Shown: positions 1-9,612 of the stretch, one piece after another
How positions within the stretch are numbered: the first letter of the stretch is position 1
Layout: each line of letters starts with the position of its first letter
Source: Veillonella rodentium
GTDB taxonomy: Bacteria; Bacillota; Negativicutes; Veillonellales; Veillonellaceae
Reading direction: 5' to 3'
Assembly (NCBI RefSeq): GCF_900187285.1
Contig: NZ_LT906470.1
Location: 1-64,000 of the forward strand
DNA: 64,000 nt
Position numbers and translations under genes: made by a program
Notes under the pieces: generated by a model
Databases searched by the model: none
Told to the model about the DNA's origin: nothing
The model's input: the letters and a program-made list of their open reading frames with translations, nothing else

Positions 1-1422
1 ATGCAAAGTTTTATAAAAAACTTGATTGATCAGCAGCCCGTCATCAGTAATGCATTACAAAATGCGATTACCACCGTGCTCGGATCCCATCATGATATGG
101 TGTTATTCGACTTTAACCAACAAGATGCGGGTACTGAAAGCACCATGCAGGATACATTCGATGATGCACCTGTCGCGGCACCGCCTATGCCGTTGCCGCC
201 TCTCAATGACAAGCCGTATCAGGAGGAGTTTTACACGCCGGTCTATCAGGAGCCTGTTTATATTGAACGCGCTCCGTCGCCTGTGGATATTCCCGATGAA
301 CCTATGATAGCGCCTAAAAAGGTGTCCGAATCGGTTCCCACCTTGCAGTCGGATAATGTACCGGTCGATTTATCCTTATCAAATCTGAATCCCGCGTACC
401 GCTTCGATAATTACGTTACGGGCAATGCCAACCGTATTCCGTTCGGAGCCGCTCAAAATGTGGCGGAATTTCCGGGCGGCGACTATAATCCGCTCTTCAT
501 CTACGGACCGTCGGGGCTCGGTAAAACTCATTTGATGCACGCCATCGGCAATGCCATCAAGGAAAATCACCCGCACATGAAGGTCATGTCCATTACGAGC
601 GAGAACTTTATGAATATCTTCGTCGAAACATTGCAGCGCAATCAGGGCAAACTGTTCCGCAATACATTCCGCAATATCGACGTTCTCATGATTGACGATA
701 TTCAGTTTCTTGAAAGCCGTGAAAGTACAAAAACAGAACTGTTCAATACATTTAATGAATTATTAAATAATAATAAGCAGATCGTCCTCACATCGGATAC
801 GATGCCGAATGACATGGAACAATTTGAGGACCGCCTCAGATCCAGATTCCAGGCCGGCTACATCGCCACCATGGAAAATCCGGATTTGGAGACGCGCATC
901 GCTATCTTTAAATCTCTGTTAGAACGGGAATACAACAAAAACAAGATCATTCGCATCGATAACGATTCCATCAACTATGTGGCTCTTCAATTCAGCGAAA
1001 ACGTCCGCGTCCTTCAGGGGGCTTTCAACAAGCTCATCGGTACCGCATCTATCGACCACCGCATGGAATCCATCGATCTGGAATATACTAAACAGGCTCT
1101 AGCGGGCCTCGTTCACGCGGAAGAAGTGAACCTGGTCAACATAGAAACTATTCAGAACTTCGTCAGTTCCTATTTCAATATAAAGAAACAGGATTTACTT
1201 GGAAAAAAACGAAAAGCTCAATTCGCATTTCCCCGTCAAATCGCCATGTATCTGTGCCGCGATATGATCAATGAAAGCTATCCGCAGATTGCAGCGGCTT
1301 TCTCGCGCGACCATACGACAATTCTTCACGCTTATGAAAAAATAACGAAAGAAATCGAAAAAAACGAAGAAACAAAATTGATGATTGGAGAAATCAAACA
1401 GAAATTAACAACCTGTGGATAA
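1..1422 (+). CDS. dnaA: Chromosomal replication initiator DnaA (probably incomplete at 5' end)
   Basis: DnaA is the AAA+ ATPase that binds DnaA boxes and opens the origin. Walker A GPSGLGKT lies at residues 169-176, followed by Walker B VLMIDDIQFL and the arginine-finger region. The C-terminal domain IV helix-turn-helix ends with the DnaA signature FSRDHTTILHA. Residues 40-125 form a proline-rich, acidic linker (domain II). The first ~37 residues resemble only the last part of domain I (the region before the linker), so roughly 40 residues normally present upstream appear to be missing. Either the true start lies left of the window or domain I is short here. No ribosome binding site can be seen because the window begins at the ATG. 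The stop codon overlaps a DnaA box, so the gene runs straight into the origin. Identity is certain; the start is not. Confidence 0.96.
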   Translation: MQSFIKNLIDQQPVISNALQNAITTVLGSHHDMVLFDFNQQDAGTESTMQDTFDDAPVAAPPMPLPPLNDKPYQEEFYTPVYQEPVYIERAPSPVDIPDEPMIAPKKVSESVPTLQSDNVPVDLSLSNLNPAYRFDNYVTGNANRIPFGAAQNVAEFPGGDYNPLFIYGPSGLGKTHLMHAIGNAIKENHPHMKVMSITSENFMNIFVETLQRNQGKLFRNTFRNIDVLMIDDIQFLESRESTKTELFNTFNELLNNNKQIVLTSDTMPNDMEQFEDRLRSRFQAGYIATMENPDLETRIAIFKSLLEREYNKNKIIRIDNDSINYVALQFSENVRVLQGAFNKLIGTASIDHRMESIDLEYTKQALAGLVHAEEVNLVNIETIQNFVSSYFNIKKQDLLGKKRKAQFAFPRQIAMYLCRDMINESYPQIAAAFSRDHTTILHAYEKITKEIEKNEETKLMIGEIKQKLTTCG

Positions 1423-1606
1423 GTATGTGGATATAATGTGTACAACATTGTGGATATCACAAAATTTCGTATTTGCTGTGAATATGTGGATAACCGGGTA
1501 CAACCTGTCAACAGGGTTATACACAAGCCAAGTGATACATAGTCACTGGCGCCATCGTACTTTTACACATATAAACAGCACTCTACTACTACTTCTACTA
1601 AACTAA
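1414..1606. other. oriC: Chromosomal replication origin (oriC)
   Basis: The dnaA-dnaN intergenic region carries a cluster of DnaA boxes. Exact TGTGGATAA copies (minus orientation) lie at 1414-1422 and 1485-1493. TGTGGATAT variants lie at 1426-1434 and 1449-1457. TTATACACA (plus) lies at 1517-1525 and TTTTACACA at 1561-1569. A short palindrome, CCTGT-CA-ACAGG, occupies 1504-1515 and a GC-rich patch lies near 1547-1558. The right end carries a CTA-repeat tract, described separately. Position and box density match origins of Firmicutes. Confidence 0.9.
1583..1600. promoter_or_regulatory. DnaA-trio-like unwinding element
   Basis: Six consecutive trinucleotides read CTA-CTA-CTA-CTT-CTA-CTA. On the opposite strand, read 3' to 5', this is GAT-GAT-GAT-GAA-GAT-GAT, which fits the DnaA-trio consensus (3'-G/A-A-T) described for bacterial origin unwinding in Bacillus subtilis. 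It sits 13 bp after the TTTTACACA DnaA-like box at 1561-1569 and before the AT-rich stretch leading to dnaN, as expected for the site where DnaA melts the duplex. Confidence 0.65.
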
Positions 1607-1667
1607 TAAACAAATCAGAAAACCAGTAGAAACAGATCTACCGTAGAATATATATAAGGAGAACATT

Positions 1668-2780
1668 ATGCATATTAAATTTCCGAAAATAAATCTTCAA
1701 AAAGCAATCAACGTATTACAGAAGGTATCTCAAAATAAAACAAGTTCAAACTTACCGGGTGCTATCTATATGACAACCAAAAACGGACAAGTGGAACTAC
1801 AGGGTAATGACTTTGAACTGGGTATCCGTTTGAGCATTGAAGGTGAAATTTTAGAACCCGGGACAATGGTTGTAGGATCACGTTATTTTCAAGAATTAAT
1901 CCGTAAATTACCGGGTGATACGATTGAACTCTATAAACCGGAAGATGGAAATTCATTAACAATCACATCGGGGTCCTCCGAATTCAACCTTGTTACACTT
2001 CATCCCGATGATTTTTCACTGGTAGAGCAAATTCACGATCAGGATCATCTTAACATCGACAGCTTTGCCATGAAAGAACTCATCGATTTAACAAATTATG
2101 CGGCCGCTACCGATGAAGACCGTCCTGTATTTACAGGGGCTCTTCTTGAAGTAAAGGAATCGGAAGTTACCATGGTTGCAACAGATACACATCGCATGGC
2201 GGTTAAGAAAATCACCATCGAAGAACCTGCGACGACTCCGATGCGCGCCATCATTCCTACAAAAACATTGGCCGAAGTATCCCGCTTATTACCGACGGAT
2301 AATCCGGCTGTAATCAATATCATCTGGAATCGTACGCAGATCGCTTTCAATTTTGAATCGATTTATATCATTTCCCGTTTGATTGAAGGCACATATCCTG
2401 AATATGAAAAGGTAATTCCGTCTCAATTTGATTCCAGCGCCATCATCGACAGCAAGGAATTTGCCGGTGCCGTAGATCGCGTATCGTTGTTGGCAAAGGA
2501 TATCAGCTATAATGTCATCCGCTATGACTGGTCTGAAAGTAAGGTAACCTTATCCACACAGAATTCCGAAATCGGTATGGCTAAAGAGGATGTGCCTGTG
2601 GAATTTAAGGGCGTGCCGTTTACCATTTCTTTCAACGGTCGCTATATTGCAGATATTTTGCGTCACAGTTCGGGCGAAAATATTCATCTGTATCTGAAAC
2701 AGAACGGACCTGTTGTGATTCGTCAGGATAATAATCCTAATTATACCTATGTCGTAACGCCTGTTCGTACGAATTCGTAA
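1668..2780 (+). CDS. dnaN: DNA polymerase III beta sliding clamp
   Basis: DnaN forms the ring-shaped dimer that tethers DNA polymerase III and repair factors to DNA. The 370-residue length is typical. The three tandem clamp folds are recognisable, starting with MHIKFPKINLQKAINVLQKV and ending with the hydrophobic-cleft tail IRQDNNPNYTYVVTPVRTNS, where VVTPVR corresponds to the usual VMPMR region. An AAGGAG ribosome binding site lies at 1656-1661, six bases before the ATG. It follows the origin and precedes yaaA with a 12-bp gap, so it is probably the first gene of a dnaN-yaaA-recF-dciA run. Confidence 0.97.
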   Translation: MHIKFPKINLQKAINVLQKVSQNKTSSNLPGAIYMTTKNGQVELQGNDFELGIRLSIEGEILEPGTMVVGSRYFQELIRKLPGDTIELYKPEDGNSLTITSGSSEFNLVTLHPDDFSLVEQIHDQDHLNIDSFAMKELIDLTNYAAATDEDRPVFTGALLEVKESEVTMVATDTHRMAVKKITIEEPATTPMRAIIPTKTLAEVSRLLPTDNPAVINIIWNRTQIAFNFESIYIISRLIEGTYPEYEKVIPSQFDSSAIIDSKEFAGAVDRVSLLAKDISYNVIRYDWSESKVTLSTQNSEIGMAKEDVPVEFKGVPFTISFNGRYIADILRHSSGENIHLYLKQNGPVVIRQDNNPNYTYVVTPVRTNS

Positions 2781-2792
2781 TAGGAGGGCCTT

Positions 2793-3026
2793 ATGAAAGA
2801 ACAACGTCAGGTTCCTATTCATACTGAATATATTCAAATCGATCAGCTGTTAAAATTGGAAGGCATCATCGAAACGGGCGGTCAGATTAAAACGTTTATC
2901 GATGATAAAGCCCTCACATTGAACGGTCAGATCGTTACGGAAAAGCGCAAGAAATGCCGTGTCGGTGATGTCATAACCTGTGAAGGCATCGATGTGGATT
3001 TCGTTGTTACCAAAGAGGAGGCATAA
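2793..3026 (+). CDS. yaaA: S4-domain RNA-binding protein YaaA
   Basis: This 77-residue protein is made almost entirely of one S4 RNA-binding domain (residues ~12-75: QIDQLLKLEGIIETGGQIK, then the GKALTLNGQIVTEKRKK-like hairpin). The YaaA family sits between dnaN and recF throughout Firmicutes and is linked to ribosome or large-subunit biogenesis in B. subtilis (RlbA). A strong TAGGAGGG site lies just before the ATG. The end of the gene contains AGAGGAGG, the ribosome binding site of recF, whose start codon lies only 3 bases past the stop. Translation of the two is therefore probably coupled. Confidence 0.92.
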   Translation: MKEQRQVPIHTEYIQIDQLLKLEGIIETGGQIKTFIDDKALTLNGQIVTEKRKKCRVGDVITCEGIDVDFVVTKEEA

Positions 3027-3029
3027 TCG

Positions 3030-4130
3030 GTGAGAATTGACTCACTGCAATTATTCCAGTTTCGCAACTACAAGGATATTCAGATTCAGTTCAACCCGGA
3101 AATCATCGTCCTGTACGGTACAAACGGGGCGGGGAAGACGAATATCCTCGAGTCCATATATGTAGGAACTATCGGCAAGAGCCATCGCACGAACGATACA
3201 TCGGATATGTTATTATTCAACGCGGATGAAGCAGGTCTCGTCGTGAAGTTCGAGAAAAAGGATACGCCTCAGAAGGTAAATATCAAGTTGTTCCGTCAAG
3301 GGGCGAAGGATATCAGATTGAATGATACGAAGATTTCTCAAAAGGAACTCATCGGTACATTGAATACGGTTATCTTCTGTCCGGAGGACTTACAGCTCAT
3401 CAAGGGCAGCCCCTCTGGGCGTCGTCGATTTCTTGATATGGAAATCTCCCAGACAAGCGCTACCTATTATCATCAGATCATACAATATAACCGGTTGTTG
3501 CAGCAACGCAATGCGCTGTTAAAAGAATACCGCGGTAAGCAGAGCATACCTCTCGATGAATGGGATTTACAGCTGGCGGATATGGCGAGTTTTATCGTAA
3601 AAAAACGCCTTGAAAGTCTAAAGAAAATCAATCTTCTCATCGATCTGATGAATCGTAAGCTCACGGGAGGTCTTGAAAATCTCACCATCAGCTATGAACA
3701 GTCATATATTGAGGACGGTTCTTTGGAATATACGAAGGAAGGCTTTTACGAGCGAATCAAGGCGGCTTTGCCGCTGGATCGTCATCGACTTACGACCAGT
3801 GTTGGTCCTCATCGCGATGATTTGAGATTTTTCTCGGACGGCATGGATCTAAAAAAATTCGGATCTCAGGGACAGCAGCGAACGGCCGTTTTGTCGCTCA
3901 AGTTGAGTGAACTGGAATTCATCAAATCCGAGGTGGGTGAATATCCGGTACTTTTATTGGACGATGTCCTGAGTGAATTGGACGAGTCGAGACGGGCGAA
4001 TTTATTGCAGTTTATTCACAAACGAATTCAAACATTTATTACTACGACGGATATTCATGATTTTCAGGATTTAAAATCCGTTCAATTTATTCATTGTGAA
4101 GGGGGACAGATTCAGTATGGAAAGCCTTGA
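3030..4130 (+). CDS. recF: DNA replication and repair protein RecF
   Basis: RecF is an SMC-like ATPase that loads RecA at gaps via RecOR. The 366-residue protein has Walker A GTNGAGKTNILE near residue 30, the signature SFGSQGQQR-type segment KKFGSQGQQRTAVLSLKLSE (residues ~270-290), and Walker B PVLLLDDVLSELD. The start is GTG, preceded by AGAGGAGG inside the end of yaaA. The DciA-like gene starts 14 bp before the recF stop, so the two overlap. Length and motif spacing are normal for the family. Confidence 0.96.
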   Translation: MRIDSLQLFQFRNYKDIQIQFNPEIIVLYGTNGAGKTNILESIYVGTIGKSHRTNDTSDMLLFNADEAGLVVKFEKKDTPQKVNIKLFRQGAKDIRLNDTKISQKELIGTLNTVIFCPEDLQLIKGSPSGRRRFLDMEISQTSATYYHQIIQYNRLLQQRNALLKEYRGKQSIPLDEWDLQLADMASFIVKKRLESLKKINLLIDLMNRKLTGGLENLTISYEQSYIEDGSLEYTKEGFYERIKAALPLDRHRLTTSVGPHRDDLRFFSDGMDLKKFGSQGQQRTAVLSLKLSELEFIKSEVGEYPVLLLDDVLSELDESRRANLLQFIHKRIQTFITTTDIHDFQDLKSVQFIHCEGGQIQYGKP

Positions 4131-5019
4131 TCTATGTTTGCCTATGGCTTTGAGTAAACTGAATTTGCTGGAACAGTATAAATTGAATACCCTCATGCAT
4201 CACTGGCATGATGTGGTGGGGGCTGTTATCGCCTCTCATGCGCAGATTGTGGATATCAAGCCGCCCCTCGTCATCATCAGCGCGGATACATCCATGTGGA
4301 TGCAGGAATTACAGATGCAGAAACGGCGCATCATCGAGGAAATCAACAACTATTACGGTCGTGAAATCATTGAGGATATCCGATTTATCATGCGTCGTCA
4401 GAGTTATGTGAAAGCAGCGGAAAATAAGGGATTGTCCATTCCGGATATGCCTGTTCCGGATAAGAATATAGATTTTGACAGTATCGTGCTTTCAGAGGAC
4501 GATGTGAAAGCTATCGATCGGTCTTTAGAGAAAACGGATAATGAGAAATTAAAATCAGCTTTCAGAAAGATACAAATTACGCGGCGCAAGAAGGAAATTT
4601 ATTTGGAGCGCTGCGGATATCATCGCTGTCATCGATGCGGCATGCATATGCAATCGAAAAAAGACGTATGTCCCACCTGCGAATATGAGATGCATCGGGA
4701 ACATATCAAGGCCATTAAGGCTGTGATTCGAAAATATCCGTACATAAAGTACAGTGACTGTCAGACCTTTATTGAATGTACATTTATTCATTTTGCAGAA
4801 GCGATGCGGGAATGCATATACTTTTATTTGGATAAGATTTATAAGGGGTCAATCAATCGTCGTCACATGTATATGGCGGCTATGCTCATTACCCATAAAA
4901 AACAGGACGAACTGACGGAGCAGCACGTCATTAATCTGTGTAATAAATATCGATCCAAATTCCTTGCGGAAGAAAAACAACGCAAAATTGATGCGTTGAA
5001 TGGGGTTCTTGAAAAATAA
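4117..5019 (+). CDS. DciA-like DUF721 protein with zinc-ribbon C-terminal extension
   Basis: The N-terminal ~90 residues (starting MESLDLCLPMALSKLNLLEQ, then WHDVVG and ADTSMWMQELQMQKRRIIEEIN) match the DUF721/DciA fold, a bacterial loader of the replicative helicase DnaB. Most DciA proteins are 90-180 residues, but this one has 300. The extension holds a cysteine cluster, CGYHRCHRCG...CPTC (residues ~165-190), like a zinc ribbon, followed by a helical region rich in aromatics and histidines. I chose ATG 4117 over an in-frame GTG at 4096 because AGGGGG at 4100-4105 is correctly spaced from it. The gene overlaps the recF end by 14 bp. The role of the extension is unknown; contact with DNA or another replication protein is a guess. 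Confidence 0.8.
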   Translation: MESLDLCLPMALSKLNLLEQYKLNTLMHHWHDVVGAVIASHAQIVDIKPPLVIISADTSMWMQELQMQKRRIIEEINNYYGREIIEDIRFIMRRQSYVKAAENKGLSIPDMPVPDKNIDFDSIVLSEDDVKAIDRSLEKTDNEKLKSAFRKIQITRRKKEIYLERCGYHRCHRCGMHMQSKKDVCPTCEYEMHREHIKAIKAVIRKYPYIKYSDCQTFIECTFIHFAEAMRECIYFYLDKIYKGSINRRHMYMAAMLITHKKQDELTEQHVINLCNKYRSKFLAEEKQRKIDALNGVLEK

Positions 5020-5119
5020 ATGTACATTTGAAAATTTGATAAGCATAAAAATAAATTATATTTCAGTTATAGAATATATTTTTTTGGGATGCTTTTAATT
5101 AGTACAATAAGGAGTTTCT

Positions 5120-5368
5120 ATGTACGTTCATATCGGTGATACCGTAGCGGTACCTATAGAATCCATCATCACCATGGTTCATGCAAAGGGCGGAAAATCT
5201 CATAAAAGTCCGATTCATCATTATGAATCGATGGAATATATCGCCATGGTGCCGGATGAAAAAATCAAGACATATGTGGTGACAGATGACTGCATATACG
5301 CATCCGGTATCAGTATTAAGACATTAATGAGACGAATTGATGAATTTTATAGTATAATAAACAGATAA
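5120..5368 (+). CDS. remB: RemB/YaaB-type DUF370 small regulator
   Basis: This 82-residue protein starts MYVHIGDTVAVPIESIITM, followed by a low-complexity loop (HAKGGKSHKSPIHH) and the segment KTYVVTDDCIYASGISIKTLMRR. That pattern is typical of the DUF370 'extracellular matrix regulatory protein' family. In B. subtilis the homologue YaaB/RemB lies at the same spot between recF and gyrB, and its paralogue RemA binds DNA as a transcription regulator. An AAGGAG site precedes the ATG. The upstream 100 bp are AT-rich and may hold its promoter. gyrB begins 54 bp downstream. The targets in this organism are unknown. Confidence 0.85.
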   Translation: MYVHIGDTVAVPIESIITMVHAKGGKSHKSPIHHYESMEYIAMVPDEKIKTYVVTDDCIYASGISIKTLMRRIDEFYSIINR

Positions 5369-7324
<1,956 letters not shown>

Positions 7325-7333
7325 GGAGTACAC

Positions 7334-8815
7334 ATGTCTGATAATCAACATAATAACGTAGAGTATACGTCTAATACACAACAACATTTAAAACGCTCCC
7401 TCAAAGCGCGTCATATGAACATGATCGCCTTGGGCGGGGCCATAGGTACCGGTCTTTTCGTGGCCGGCGGTGAGGTGGTCAGTACCGCCGGTCCTGGTGG
7501 TGCTCTCGTGGCTTACGGTCTCATCGGGATCATGGTGTACTTTCTGATGACATCTTTAGGTGAGATGGCGACGTACTTGCCGATTCCCGGTTCGTTCGGA
7601 ACCTATGCAAAACGCTATGTAGATCCTGCATTCGGCTTTGCGTTGGGGTGGAACTACTGGTTTAACTGGGCTATTACGCTGGCTGCGGAGGTGCTCGCAG
7701 GGGCGCTCATCATGAAATACTGGTTTCCTGATGTGCCGGCCATCGTGTGGTCCGCGCTGTTCCTTTTCATTTTATTCGGGCTTAACTATTTGTCGACCCG
7801 TTCTTTTGGTGAAAGCGAGTATGTGTTCTCCAGCATTAAGGTCATTACGGTATTCGTATTCCTGTTTTGCGGCTTTATGCTGATCCTCGGTATCGGCGGT
7901 ACATCGCCGGGGTTCACGAACTGGACAGTCGGAGACGCGCCGTTTGTAGGCGGTTGGGAAGCGATTCTCGCCATCTTCATGGTAGCGGGCTTCTCGTTTC
8001 AGGGTACGGAGCTCATCGGCGTAGCGGCCGGTGAAGCGGAAGAACCGGAAAAAAATGTGCCGAAGGCGATTAATTCCATCTTCTGGCGTATCTTATTGTT
8101 CTATATCGGTGCTTTCACAGTTATCGGTTTCCTCATTCCTTATACGGATCCTAATTTATTGAATTCCAGCATTGAAAATGTGTCCATCAGTCCGTTCACC
8201 TTGGTATTCGACCGCTTCGGATTCGCCTTTGCGGCGAGCTTCATCAATGCCATCATTTTGACGGCCGTATTGAGTGCGGGTAACTCCGGTCTCTATTCTT
8301 CGACCCGTATGCTCTATGCGTTGGCGAAGGAAGGTCAGGCGCCTAAGATATTCGCTAAATTGAATAAACGAGGTGTGCCTGTTCCGGCATTGGTGTTGAC
8401 GGCGGCCATCGGTTTGTTTGCATTCCTTACGAGCTTCATCGGTGAAGGTACGGCATATACGTGGATCGTCAATATCTCCGGTCTATGCGGTTTCATCGCC
8501 TGGGTCGGCATTGCGGTGGCGCACTATCGTTTCCGTCGTGCTTTCAAGGCACAGGGCAGAGATCTCAGCGAATTGCCGTATAAAGCATCTTTCTTCCCGT
8601 TCGGTCCGATTTTGGCGCTCATTCTTTGTATTATCATCATCTGCGGTCAAAATTACACGGCTTTCACAGGCGAGACAATCGACTGGTACGGCGTATCCGT
8701 CGCCTATATCGGCCTGCCTGTATTCTTCGCCGTGTATCTAGGCTATAAATATACAAAGAAAACAAAGCTGGTGCCGTTAAAAGAGATTAACCTGAATCGG
8801 GATTTCGAACGATAG
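7334..8815 (+). CDS. lysP: Lysine-specific permease LysP-like amino-acid/proton symporter
   Basis: This 493-residue inner-membrane transporter of the APC superfamily (amino acid transporter family) has about 12 membrane segments. The N-terminus LKARHMNMIALGGAIGTGLF carries the family substrate-binding signature. FALGWNYWFNWAITLAAE, GFSFQGTELIGVAAGEAEEP and NAIILTAVLSAGNSGLYSST closely follow Escherichia coli LysP as I remember it, so lysine uptake is the best guess; another cationic amino acid is possible. AAGGAG at 7323-7328 overlaps the gyrB stop region, so it is likely cotranscribed with gyrB. No terminator is visible until after the next gene. Confidence 0.85.
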   Translation: MSDNQHNNVEYTSNTQQHLKRSLKARHMNMIALGGAIGTGLFVAGGEVVSTAGPGGALVAYGLIGIMVYFLMTSLGEMATYLPIPGSFGTYAKRYVDPAFGFALGWNYWFNWAITLAAEVLAGALIMKYWFPDVPAIVWSALFLFILFGLNYLSTRSFGESEYVFSSIKVITVFVFLFCGFMLILGIGGTSPGFTNWTVGDAPFVGGWEAILAIFMVAGFSFQGTELIGVAAGEAEEPEKNVPKAINSIFWRILLFYIGAFTVIGFLIPYTDPNLLNSSIENVSISPFTLVFDRFGFAFAASFINAIILTAVLSAGNSGLYSSTRMLYALAKEGQAPKIFAKLNKRGVPVPALVLTAAIGLFAFLTSFIGEGTAYTWIVNISGLCGFIAWVGIAVAHYRFRRAFKAQGRDLSELPYKASFFPFGPILALILCIIIICGQNYTAFTGETIDWYGVSVAYIGLPVFFAVYLGYKYTKKTKLVPLKEINLNRDFER

Positions 8816-8918
8816 AGATCCCGAGCGATAGGGATTCCGGTGTATCGACAGTTTCGTTGATGGTATAGATTTTGTTGATATGGACGGACCTGTTTGTATC
8901 GGCAGTAAGGAGCCAATT

Positions 8919-9236
8919 ATGATTATTACAACAACAATGCATATTGAAAATTATTCTATAAAAGAATATAAGGGCATCGTATTCGGCGAAGTCGTAGAGG
9001 GCCGTAATTTTGTAAAAGATTTTATGTCCGGCATCCGCGATATCGTCGGCGGTCGCAGCGGCAGCTATGAAGAATCCTTGATGAAAGCACGTCAGGCCGC
9101 ACTCGATGAAATGGCGAGCCGCGCTCAGAAAATCGGCGCTAATGCGATTATCGGCGTATCCTTTCAATACAGCACAGTAGGTGAAACAAACGGCATGCTC
9201 ATGATTACATGCAACGGAACGGCTGTAGTGATCTGA
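8919..9236 (+). CDS. YbjQ/UPF0145 family protein
   Basis: The 105-residue protein shows the YbjQ fold pattern: N-terminal strand IITTTMHIENYSI, KGIVFGEVVEGRNF, then the helix SYEESLMKARQAALDEMASRAQKIGANAIIGVSFQYSTV and the closing strand MLMITCNGTAVVI. The family forms small ring-like oligomers whose function is not established; it is sometimes labelled heavy-metal-binding. The ATG at 8919 was chosen because TAAGGAG lies at 8906-8912; an in-frame start at 8880 has no site. A strong terminator follows at 9264, so this gene closes the rightward transcript. Confidence 0.85.
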   Translation: MIITTTMHIENYSIKEYKGIVFGEVVEGRNFVKDFMSGIRDIVGGRSGSYEESLMKARQAALDEMASRAQKIGANAIIGVSFQYSTVGETNGMLMITCNGTAVVI

Positions 9237-9263
9237 TTTGAATCGGATAATTTAATAAGACAT

Positions 9264-9322
9264 AAAAGGGACTGTAATAGAATGCGGTAAGACGGCATTT
9301 ATAGTACAGTCCCTTTTCGTTT
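9264..9322 (+). terminator. Rho-independent terminator after the YbjQ-family gene
   Basis: AAAAGGGACTGTA at 9264-9276 pairs exactly with TACAGTCCCTTTT at 9305-9317, followed by CGTTT. The 13-bp stem, with flanking A and T runs, can work in both directions. Confidence 0.85.
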
Positions 9323-9479
9323 ATCCATCATAAAATATATGCGGTACAAAATGGAATAAATCGATTTATAAAGATACAAAATACAATAAATCTATAGGAT
9401 AATGTATATTGTAATATAGAGCGGGCCAAAGGTATTATTTAGAAATACAATGTGTTGATTATATGAGATATGTAAAAAA

Positions 9480-9543
9480 AAAGCTATATCATCAGCGAGC
9501 GACTTACGTAGAATGGAGCGAGAGGGTGATATAGCTTTCTTTT
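9480..9543. terminator. Hairpin with A/T flanks in the centre of the inverted repeat
   Basis: AAAGCTATATCA (9480-9491) and TGATATAGCTTT (9527-9538) form a 12-bp stem with a 35-nt loop. It is preceded by nine A residues and followed by a T-rich stretch, so it could stop transcription from both converging sides. Confidence 0.55.
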
Positions 9544-9576
9544 TGTCGTTAATTATTAAAAATATAGTAATAAAAT

Positions 9577-9606
9577 AGGCCCGCTCTATATTAATAGAAC
9601 GAGCCT
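9577..9606 (-). terminator. Probable terminator of the efflux operon
   Basis: Read on the minus strand just past the RND stop, AGGCTCGTTCTAT pairs with ATAGAGCGGGCCT through 11 Watson-Crick and two G-U pairs, with a 4-nt loop, then a T-rich tail (TATTTTATTA). The same right-hand arm can instead pair with 9413-9427. Confidence 0.6.
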
Positions 9607-9612
9607 ATAGAT

